A DNA stretch of 27,675 nt from contig DCKU01000187.1 of NCBI GenBank assembly GCA_002320455.1, forward strand, positions 1-27,675. The letters run 5' to 3'. The position numbers and the translations under genes were made by a program. Below are positions 13,836 to 21,052 of this stretch, in pieces; the first letter of the stretch is position 1; each line of letters begins with the position of its first letter. Below the pieces are notes generated by a model that ran no database searches, was not told where the DNA came from, and was given only the letters and a program-made list of their open reading frames with translations. Origin of the DNA: Salinisphaera sp. UBA1666. Lineage in GTDB: Bacteria > Pseudomonadota > Gammaproteobacteria > Nevskiales > Salinisphaeraceae.

Positions 13836-14462
13836 TTATCGAGCCCGCAACTCGGCGAGCATCTGCTCCGGCGGCACGAAAAACGGGTTTTCCTGCAGGG
13901 TTTCGCCGATGACCATGATCGGGTGGACACGCATGACATCGGTTATCACGTCGGCGCGGAACTTCGCCAGATCGTAGACGCAAACCACAGGATTGCCCGG
14001 GTTGGGCTCGAGGTTGAAGCGGGTCTCGTATTCGAGCAGATCCTGCGTACCCGGATAATCCTGCAACGCCCAGTCCATGCGCGAGACCAGCCGCGTACGC
14101 GCATCACCCTTGTCACGCGCTTGCGTCACATGCGCCAACATGGTTTCGAGTACGCGCTGGTAATCGAACGTGCCGTCGGCGAAATAGATCTCGTCCCAGG
14201 TGTGTAGATCGAGTTGGCCGCGCTCGCGCGCCGCATCGACCGCGATATCCGCGTCGAGCAGATGGCCCAGATGATGATCGCAGCCCGCCGCACTTACGAT
14301 ATGAAACGCTTTCTCGCCGGCCTCGACACCCTCGCGGATGAACGGCGTCAACACACGGTAACCTTCGACATCGCTGTTAAAAAACGCGCACGCGTGCAAC
14401 ACGTCGCACATCAGCGCGCCCGCGAGCGTGATCGGATTGCTGGATGGGGTCTGGAAGGTCAT
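13836..14462 (-). CDS. MEDS-domain sensory protein (DcmR-like)
   Basis: The 208-residue protein is one MEDS domain (methanogen/methylotroph DcmR sensory domain). The hallmark start is HACAFFNSDVEGYRVLTPFI followed by REGVEAGEKAFHIV, and the end is ENPFFVPPEQMLAELRAR. MEDS domains sense small molecules, as in DcmR, the repressor of dichloromethane dehalogenase. Here the domain stands alone without a DNA-binding region, and its stop lies four bases before the start of the sigma-54 activator. A sensor that gates the activator is therefore the simplest model. Cys and His residues near the N-terminus (LHACAFF, AAGCDHHLGH) could sense electrophiles or metal; that is speculative. Confidence 0.85.
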   Translation of the reverse strand: MTFQTPSSNPITLAGALMCDVLHACAFFNSDVEGYRVLTPFIREGVEAGEKAFHIVSAAGCDHHLGHLLDADIAVDAARERGQLDLHTWDEIYFADGTFDYQRVLETMLAHVTQARDKGDARTRLVSRMDWALQDYPGTQDLLEYETRFNLEPNPGNPVVCVYDLAKFRADVITDVMRVHPIMVIGETLQENPFFVPPEQMLAELRAR

Positions 14463-14765
14463 GCAAAAGCCAGAGGATCTTTATGAAAATCGAGTAAACG
14501 CGAATGACCAGCGGCTGTCTGGCCGTTTTTCTCGGAGATAATCGGTTTCACCCAACGTAATGGCCCGCGTCCGATTCCGCTTCGGAACGGATGAATAGCG
14601 CGTTACAGCATACTGCGAGCGTCTTTCTTAGCGCGGATCGAAGCGAGACCGGCCGTCAACCGGGGTACGAATCGGCGTGCCAATCGATACCTTCGAGAAC
14701 AAGCGCCACCCGGTTTTGCGCCGAGTCTGGGCCGGTTACGTGGCGGATCGTCTTTTCGGGCAGGT
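14463..14765. other. intergenic region between nhaA and the MEDS gene
   Basis: I found no gene here; minus-strand frames that run on from the nhaA 3' end show no family motif. A promoter for the MEDS/activator pair is expected here, but no convincing -35/-10 or -24/-12 pair is visible. A small CGGC/GCCG stem followed by TTTTT near 14512-14530 could act as a plus-strand terminator, although there is no plus-strand gene to serve. Confidence 0.6.
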
Positions 14766-16592
14766 TCAAGCCGACGGCGAGGGCGCGCCGCGCAACAGCC
14801 ACCAGCCGAGACCGGCTGCGAGCACGCAGGCGACCATGACGCTGACCTTGGCCAGCGCCAGCGGGCCGGAATCGGCGAACGCTGCATCGGCGATAAAAAT
14901 CGACATCGTAAAGCCAATGCCGCACAGGGCGCCCGCACCCGCGACCTGGCGCCAGCTGAATTCAGTGGGTTGATCCGCCAGCCCCGCGCGCACCGCCAGC
15001 CAGGTCGCCAGCGTAATGCCCAACGGCTTGCCGATCACCAGGCCCACGATCACCCCCAGGCTGACCGGCCGTAAAAAATCGAGGGTGCTCGGCGCCACCG
15101 CGATACCGGCGTTGGCGAGCGCGAACAGCGGTAGTATCAGATAGGAAGACCAGGGCCGCAGATCGCGTTCGAGCCGCTGGGCCGGTGAAAGCAGCCGCCG
15201 GACCAGGCTTTCCAGCGCGCGCACCGTGGCTTGGTAGCGGCTTTGATCGTTGCTCGCCACCGGCGGCGCTTGCAGACTATCAAACAACGCCGTGCTCTGG
15301 CTGTGCAGGCCCGGCATATTCGGCGGGCTGCGGGTGGGAATGGCCACCGCCAGCAATACCCCGGCCAGCGTGGTATGTAAGCCCGAATAATACACCGCCG
15401 ACCATAGCGCGATGCCGACCAGGGCATAGGGCAGCGGCCTATAGACCCGGGCGCGGTTGAGCGCCAGCGCCGCGGCAAAACACAGCGCCGCTAACACCAG
15501 CCCCGCCACCGCGATGTCGGTGGTATAAAACAACGCCAGCACCAGAATGGCCCCCACATCATCGGCGATTGCCAGCGCGGCGACGAACACCTTCAGCGCC
15601 AGCGGTACGCGCGAGCCCAGCATTGCCATGATACCGAGGGCGAAGGCGGTATCGGTCGCCATGGGCACGCCCCAACCCATGGCCTGTGCGCCGCCCCAGT
15701 TGAACAACGAATACAAAACGACCGGCGCGAGCATGCCGCCCGCCGCGGCCGCCAAAGGAAGCGCCGCGCGGCGCGGTTCGCTCATTTGCCCGACCGTGAT
15801 CTCGCGCTTGATCTCCAGCGTAACGACGAAGAAGAAAAGCACGATCAGGCCGTCGTTGATCCATTGATGCAACGACAGCGGCAGCGCGAACCGTCCCAGA
15901 CGCACGGCCAGCTCGGTATTCCAGAGCGCGGTGTAGCTGGCCGCCCACGGCGAGTTGGCCCACACCAGCGCCACCACGGCGCCCAGCAGCATCAAAAAGC
16001 CTGCTGAGGCTGATAGACCAGCGAAATCCTCGGCAAACTGCCGGACCCGTCCGCCCAGCGGCCGGCGCATCGTATCCAGCACCGACTCGTCGTCCCAGGG
16101 GCCGTCATAACGGCGCCCGTCGATGAAAAACGTCGGCGTGACGTGGACGCCGCTGGCCTGCGCGTGATCCAGATCGGCGCGCACCCGCGGTGCGTGGATC
16201 TGGTCGTCGAGCTCGCGCGCGAAGCGTTGCTGATCCAGTCCCAGCGTGGCGGCGGCGTCGACAAGGCTGTCGCGGTCGAGCGCGTCCTGATGCGCGAACA
16301 AGTAGTCGTGCATATCCCAGAACCGGCCTTGAGCGGCGGCCGCTTCGGCGGCTTCGGCGGCGCGCTGGGCGTCGGGGTGCAGCCGGGTATTGGGCAGGTG
16401 CCGAAAAACATAGCGGACCTGGCCAGGCAGATGTTGCTCGCGTATCCGCCGGATGCCTGCGTGCGCCCGCTGGCAATAGCCGCACTGGTAATCGCCGTAC
16501 TCCAGCAGGGTTACGCCGGGATCATCCGGCCCGTCCATATGGTCGCGTGCGGGATCCACCGGCGGGCTTAGCTGGCTCGGCTGTTCGGGCAT
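14766..16592 (-). CDS. nhaA: Na+/H+ antiporter NhaA with N-terminal DsbA-like thioredoxin domain
   Basis: The 608-residue product is a natural fusion. Residues 1 to about 190 form a DsbA-like domain with the redox motif YGDYQCGYCQRAHAG (CGYC), helical insert FRHLPNTRLHPDAQRAA and cis-proline segment VHVTPTFFIDGRRYDGP. From about residue 200 follow the membrane segments of NhaA, with FFFVVTLEIKRE, MATDTAFALGIMA, the paired aspartates of AIADDVGAILVLA used for Na+/H+ exchange, and a C-terminal GALCGIGFTMSIFIADAAF. I chose the ATG at 16590-16592, where family sequence starts. It would export Na+ and restore cytoplasmic pH, with the thioredoxin domain probably cytoplasmic (no signal peptide). It is a cargo gene next to the broken tnpA. 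Confidence 0.93.
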   Translation of the reverse strand: MPEQPSQLSPPVDPARDHMDGPDDPGVTLLEYGDYQCGYCQRAHAGIRRIREQHLPGQVRYVFRHLPNTRLHPDAQRAAEAAEAAAAQGRFWDMHDYLFAHQDALDRDSLVDAAATLGLDQQRFARELDDQIHAPRVRADLDHAQASGVHVTPTFFIDGRRYDGPWDDESVLDTMRRPLGGRVRQFAEDFAGLSASAGFLMLLGAVVALVWANSPWAASYTALWNTELAVRLGRFALPLSLHQWINDGLIVLFFFVVTLEIKREITVGQMSEPRRAALPLAAAAGGMLAPVVLYSLFNWGGAQAMGWGVPMATDTAFALGIMAMLGSRVPLALKVFVAALAIADDVGAILVLALFYTTDIAVAGLVLAALCFAAALALNRARVYRPLPYALVGIALWSAVYYSGLHTTLAGVLLAVAIPTRSPPNMPGLHSQSTALFDSLQAPPVASNDQSRYQATVRALESLVRRLLSPAQRLERDLRPWSSYLILPLFALANAGIAVAPSTLDFLRPVSLGVIVGLVIGKPLGITLATWLAVRAGLADQPTEFSWRQVAGAGALCGIGFTMSIFIADAAFADSGPLALAKVSVMVACVLAAGLGWWLLRGAPSPSA

Positions 16593-16742
16593 ATAACGAA
16601 GCGTACCGGACCCCAGCCAAAGACGCACACAAAAGCCACCGACAGACCATGGCTTTCGCATAATAATCACGCGCCCTGATGTCATGTGTCTGATCATCAA
16701 GCAATCGTGTCCTTATCCGGAACGCCGTTTTCGTAAGGTTAA

Positions 16743-18932
16743 AAGCGCCTGTCGGTCGAAGCACCGCACGAGCTCCGCCGGCATCCCGACGCGGCACGCC
16801 TGACCTGGCTGGCTGCCTTCGTGTATTTGCGCGCTCGTAGCCTGACCGACGATCTGGTGGACTTGCTAATCGAGACGATCCACCGAATCGGCGCGCGCGC
16901 TGAGCGCAAGGTTGAGCGCGAGCTGCTGGACGACCTCAAGTGGGTTACCGGCAAGCAGAACCTGCTATTTGAACTCGCCGATGCCTCGTTGGCCCAGCCC
17001 GACGGCATGGTACGCGACGTGGTGTTTCCCGTGGTGGGCGAACAGAAACTGCGTGATCTGGTCAAGGAATGGAAAGCCACCGGTCCGACATATCGGGTCA
17101 CGTTGCGCACGGTGATTCGCAACTCGTACCGAGGACATTACCGCCGTATGGTGCCCCAACTACTGGCCGCTTTGGAGTTTCGTTCCAACAACGACCGTCA
17201 CCGGCCGGTCATGCAGGCGCTTGAACTGGTGAAACGCTTCGCGGATACCAAGGTGCATACCTTTCCGCCGGACGAAGTGGTGCCACTCGATGGTGTGGTG
17301 CGCGGGCTCTGACGTGATGCCGTGTTGGAGACCGATGCCGCCGGCCTCGAACGGGTCAACCGGATCACATACGAAATAGCCGTACTGGAGGCGTTGCGCG
17401 AACAGCTGCGATGCAAGGAAATCTGGGTGGTCGGCGCGAATCGCTACCGCAACCCTGACGAGGACTTGCCGGTCGATTTCGACCAAAATTGGGACGCCCA
17501 CTACCAGGCACTCAATCTCCCGCTCGACCCGGAGCGCTTCATCACCGATCTACAGGCCGAGATGCGCATTCTCGAAAACGGACTGAAGAGCAACCGTTTC
17601 GTTCGCCTGAGCAGTAAGGGCGGCGGCTGGATCACGCTGACGCCGCTCGATGCGCAGCCCGAACCGACCAGCCTGTCGGCGCTCAAGGCCGAACTTAACG
17701 CCATCTGGCCGATGACCAGCTTGCTCGATATGGTCAAGGAAGCCGATCTGCGGCTGGGGTTCACTGAGGCTCTGAAAAGCCCGACGGCCTACGAAGCAAT
17801 GGATCGCGGCGTATTACAACCCCGTTTGCTGCGGTGCCTCCACGGCATCGGTACCAATGCCGGCTTGCAACGCATGGCGAGCCAAGGCTCGGGCACGACA
17901 GCCAAGGAACTGGCCTATGTTCGCCGCCGCTACATCAGCGTCGATGCGCTACGCCGCGCTGTGGCCATTGTTGCCGACGGGACGCTGCGCGCCCGCAACC
18001 CGCTCGTCTGGGGTAGCGGCACCACCGCGTGTGCCGGCGACTCCAAGCATTTCGGGGCTTGGGATCAGAACCTTACGACGCAATGGCACGTCCGCTACGG
18101 CGGACGCGGCACTATGATCTATTGGCACGTCGAGCGTAATTCGCTGTGCATCCATTCCCAGCTCAAGTCGCCCTCATCGTCCGAGGTGGCATCGATGATC
18201 GAGGGCGTGATCCATCACTGCACCGAGATGGAAGTGGATCGACAATACGTCGATTCGCACGGCCAGAGCACGGTGGCCTTTGCCATGTGTCGGCTGCTCG
18301 GCTTTCAGTTGTTGCCACGACTGAAAGCAATCCATTCGCAGAAGCTGTATCGGCCGGAAACTGGTAAAGCCGAGGCCTATGCGAATCTGCAACAGATACT
18401 GACGCGCCCGATCAACTGGGCACTCGTGCGCCAGCAGTATGACCAGATGATCAAATATGCCTCGGCGCTGCGCTTGGGGACGGCCGAAACCGAAGCGATT
18501 ATGCGCCGCTTCACCAAGAAGAACGTCCAGCACCCAACTTATAAGGTGTTCGCTGAACTCGGCAAAGCGGTCAAAACGATCTTTCTGTGCCGCTATCTGC
18601 ACTCTGAATCGCTGCGTCGCGAGATTAACGAGGGGCTGAACGTGGTCGAACAATGGAACGGCGCCACGGACTTTGTGTTCTTCGCACGTCGCGGCGACAT
18701 GGCCAGCAATCGCCGCGAAGATCACGAGGTCAGCATGCTCGCACTTCATCTGGTGCAAAACTGCATGGTCTATGTCAACACACTGATGATTCAGAAAGTG
18801 CTGGCCCAACCGCAGTGGCAAGGGCGGCTGACGCCGCGCGATTACGCCGCTTTAACGCCCTTGATATGGGAACACGTTAACCCCTACGGCCGGTTCGAAC
18901 TCGATATGGATGACAGACTGGTGTTGCTTTAA
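16743..18932 (+). pseudogene. tnpA: Tn3-family transposase, N-terminally truncated and with an in-frame stop
   Basis: The frame resembles Tn3-family TnpA from LTWLAAFVYLRARSLTDDLVD to the natural C-terminus GRFELDMDDRLVLL. About 728 codons are present against a usual size near 990, so roughly the first 260 residues are missing. A TGA at 17310-17312 interrupts VVRGL-stop-RDAVLETDAAG, where relatives have tryptophan, and the frame continues unchanged. The DDE residues appear intact: D in CAGDSKHFGAWDQN, D in YVDSHGQSTVAF and E in NVVEQWNGATDF. The stop codon lies two bases before the right inverted repeat. The 5' break abuts the nhaA upstream region. The protein is very probably inactive. Confidence 0.92.
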
Positions 18933-18934
18933 TT

Positions 18935-18972
18935 CAGATGGCGGCCGGTGACACGACTGTTGGGTTTACCCC
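18935..18972. repeat. Tn3-family terminal inverted repeat, right
   Basis: CAGATGGCGGCCGGTGACAC through TTGGGTTTACCCC is the inverted partner of 2060-2097, with one mismatch. GDPD coding sequence follows at once. Confidence 0.93.
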
Positions 18973-18977
18973 TTCTG
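18972..18977. repeat. target site duplication, right copy (CTTCTG)
   Basis: This matches 2055-2060. On the GDPD coding strand it is CAG AAG (Gln-Lys), duplicated at both sides of the insertion. Confidence 0.85.
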
Positions 18978-19838
18978 ACGCGCCTGAAACGCGACATCAC
19001 TTTCCCCTGCGCGCTGCTGGATCGCCGGGTCGGCCGGGATATAGCCTTCGCCGCCCAGAAACAGCAATAGAATCTTGGGCGTGTTGGGCATCGCCTCATT
19101 CAGACGTGCCAGGCTGTCGGTCGAGAACGTCTGCAGGATGACGCGGCCGCGAGAATACCCCACGCTCACATTGTCGCCCGAGTCAAAATCTTCGGGCGCC
19201 TGGCGGGCCTGCTTACCGATCCAGTCGTGGGTCTGAAGATAATCGGCCAGATCGGCTTCGATACCCGGGAACAGCGCCGGCGCCTTGGTTTCCAGATACA
19301 GGCCCGGCTGGTTGTCGCCGTCTTCGGCGATCTCGCGCAGCTCGTCGAGCGTGAGAATCTTCTGCCCGACATAGCTCGCTCGCGCGCGCTCGGGGAACGC
19401 GTCGTTGAACCAGCTGCCCGCATCCAGGCGTTTCAGCTCGGCCAGCGTGAACGTGTTGACCGGGTCGGCTGCACGTTCGGGAAAGATGGCCTCGATGTTC
19501 GTGGTGCGCCGCAGATCGGTATCGTGAATGGCGACCAGCACGCCGTCACGGGTGCGCTGTAGATCGGCTTCCAGGTAATCAGCGCCTTCGGCACGGGCTA
19601 ATTCGAAAGCCGGCCGCGTTTCTTCGGGGGCGTGGAAAGAGTTACCCCGATGCGCGACGACGGCCGGATACGCTACCCCGTAACGATCGGCCAGCTGCTG
19701 GCCGATCGGCGCCGGCGTGTTGTCTGTATCGGCCTGGGTATTTAATTCGGCGTTATCCGAATCCGAACATCCCAGAACCGCGGCACAAAGCGCGCTGCCG
19801 ATAAGCACCCGCGACCACCGCGATATCGCAATAGACAT
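18972..19838 (-). pseudogene. glycerophosphodiester phosphodiesterase lipoprotein, 5' part (split by the transposon)
   Basis: The fragment encodes the first 289 residues of a GlpQ-like phosphodiesterase, which releases glycerol-3-phosphate from phospholipid headgroup diesters. It opens with a lipoprotein signal (RVLIGSALCAAVLGC, lipobox Cys near 24). The barrel follows with VVAHRGNSFHAPEETRPAF (catalytic His, Arg and Glu), YLEADLQRTRDGVLVAIHDTDL (metal-binding Glu/Asp and second His) and YLETKAP. The frame then enters the transposon end and stops after one Gly (QARQKG-stop). The missing C-terminal 107 residues are at 1731-2059. A start at 19836-19838 follows AAAGGTGG. The truncated lipoprotein lacks the last barrel strands and is probably unstable. 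Confidence 0.9.
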
Positions 19839-19917
19839 TGCCCACCTTTGGTATCGAATGTCCGGCGATCTTAGCCGATAGGATCGCTTCGCGCGTGACC
19901 GAGGGAGACAAGAGGCG

Positions 19918-20124
19918 TTATTTCAGCTCGCTATCCAGTTTTAAGACCCGATCGCCGTCGTCTTGCTCGATGAGATAGGCCGGATTGTCGTCTTCTCCGT
20001 GACGGGTGATCTCGCTGCCCTGTAGTTCCTTGGTCACACTTTCGGTATAGATCTGGACGATCTTGCCGCTGCCTTCTCCGCCGCCCCAATTCCATCGAGC
20101 GGTCTCACCGACCTGTCGTGCCAT
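19918..20124 (-). CDS. DUF2945 small protein
   Basis: A 68-residue protein with the DUF2945 layout: VGETARWNWGGGEGSGKIVQ near the start, then TKELQGSEITRHGEDDNPAY, and LIEQDDGDRVLKLDSELK at the end. The fold is thought to be SH3/Tudor-like and the function is unknown; such genes often sit beside general stress genes. I chose the ATG at 20122-20124 because AAAGGAC precedes it; the upstream frame overlaps the previous gene. It follows the DUF4168 gene after 10 bp, so the two are probably co-transcribed. Confidence 0.8.
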   Translation of the reverse strand: MARQVGETARWNWGGGEGSGKIVQIYTESVTKELQGSEITRHGEDDNPAYLIEQDDGDRVLKLDSELK

Positions 20125-20134
20125 GTTGTGTCCT

Positions 20135-20536
20135 TTATTGCTTATTGGATGTATCACCCTCGGGGGCGGGCGCGGGCTTGGCTGTCATGTGGCTCTGAAT
20201 CCTGCGGGTCAGCACCGGATCCTTCTGGGCCTGCTCGGCGATGGTGTTGTAGGTGGCCGGGGATAGATCGTGGGCCTCGACCGCGGCCACTAGGGCACGC
20301 TCCTGTTTTATGACCAGACGCTTGCGCTGGTCTGGCCTTGCCTCGGCCAGGCGCGGTTTCCACTCGGCTAGTGTGTCGGCCACATCGGCCTGCGCGGCCA
20401 CGAACGCCTTGAGCTCGTCGGCGGTGTAGCGCGATGCATCGTCCGACTGCGCCTGCGCAGCCGCGGCGCTGAATAGGGCTGAGACCACGGCCAGGCCGAG
20501 TAGTCCGCGCCGTATTCTACGAACGCTAGCTGGCAT
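20135..20536 (-). CDS. DUF4168-like secreted protein
   Basis: The 133-residue protein starts with a signal peptide (RRGLLGLAVVSALFSAAAAQAQ, likely cut after AQA). The rest is a helical DUF4168-like domain: YTADELKAFVAAQADVAD, KRLVIKQERALVAAVEAHDL, and SPATYNTIAEQAQKDPVLTRRI, with the family's typical Y-N-x-I and D-P-x-L. It ends in a Pro/Ala-rich tail. It should be periplasmic; its function is unknown. Its start overlaps the end of the upstream lipoprotein gene by 11 bp, which indicates translational coupling. Confidence 0.75.
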   Translation of the reverse strand: MPASVRRIRRGLLGLAVVSALFSAAAAQAQSDDASRYTADELKAFVAAQADVADTLAEWKPRLAEARPDQRKRLVIKQERALVAAVEAHDLSPATYNTIAEQAQKDPVLTRRIQSHMTAKPAPAPEGDTSNKQ

Positions 20537-20963
20537 AGGCGTCTAGCTGCTCGATGAGCTGATCTTGCGTGTTGGTGGCCGAGAACAGCCGGCGATAGTT
20601 GGCCTGCATCCACTGGCCGAGCGCCTGACCGTCACTCGCCGCAACAGCATCGTTGGTTTCGATCAGGCGGGCCAGGGTATCGATGTGCTCGCCGCCGCCG
20701 GCCGCGGCCTCGCGCTGGAGTGCAAGATGCTGGCTTTCGACGAATGCACGCGTGCGAGCGCTCTTGGCGCCCTCGGCGTCGCTCTTGGACAGATTTGTAC
20801 TCGAGCGGCTGGATACCGATAAGCCGTGGGTCACGGTATGTACAGCGTCTGCCGTGGTGTTGGTGGTGCTTACGAGCGCGGAACAGCCGGTCAGGCCCAA
20901 CAGGGCAAGACCCGCGGTACTCAGGGTGGTGCAAACATAAAGACGTGAAAGAATTCGGTTCAT
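20526..20963 (-). CDS. DUF3015-like lipoprotein
   Basis: The 145-residue protein has a lipoprotein signal with lipobox LLGLTGC (Cys near residue 27). A Ser/Thr-rich stretch follows, then a helical region (TRAFVESQHLALQREAAAGG, GEHIDTLARLIE, LGQWMQANYRRLF) that resembles DUF3015 proteins. The function is unknown. It heads the small operon with the DUF4168 and DUF2945 genes, and no membrane helix other than the signal is seen. The family assignment is by eye and moderate. Confidence 0.65.
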   Translation of the reverse strand: MNRILSRLYVCTTLSTAGLALLGLTGCSALVSTTNTTADAVHTVTHGLSVSSRSSTNLSKSDAEGAKSARTRAFVESQHLALQREAAAGGGEHIDTLARLIETNDAVAASDGQALGQWMQANYRRLFSATNTQDQLIEQLDAYAS

Positions 20964-21018
20964 AGGGTGATGCGCAAACTGATGTAAGACATATCGGGCG
21001 ACGGCTTGATGCCGAAGA

Positions 21019-21039
21019 GGCCGGCCTGGACAGCCGGCC
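21019..21039 (-). terminator. stem-loop after the paoABC-like operon
   Basis: GGCCGGC and GCCGGCC form a perfect 7 bp stem with a 7-base loop about 15 bases past the paoC stop codon. On the minus strand TCTTC follows, a weak U-tract. Confidence 0.5.
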
Positions 21040-21052
21040 CCGAGGCCGTAGC

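Larger units (their letters stand above)
2060..18972. mobile_element. Tn3-family compound-like transposon carrying a stress-defence cargo
   Basis: The unit is 16.9 kb long with 38 bp inverted repeats at both ends and CTTCTG at both junctions. Its insertion splits the GDPD gene, whose frame is exactly restored on removal. Outward-facing tnpA 3' ends lie inside each terminus: a remnant on the left and a long but disabled copy on the right. Between them lie oxidoreductases, DJ-1 proteins, peroxiredoxin, thioredoxin-like proteins, Dps, an NhaA fusion and a MEDS/sigma-54 regulatory pair. No intact resolvase or res site was recognised; only a resolvase fragment near 2920. With both ends conserved it could in principle move if a compatible transposase were supplied, but its own transposase looks dead. 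Confidence 0.9.

Noticed and set aside
14603..14938. Minus-strand frames continuing past the nhaA stop, one ending LVLEGIDWHADSYPG, reminiscent of IS66 TnpB tails
   Set aside because: Only a few residues match, and the rest overlaps nhaA in another frame. This is too little to call an IS66 remnant.
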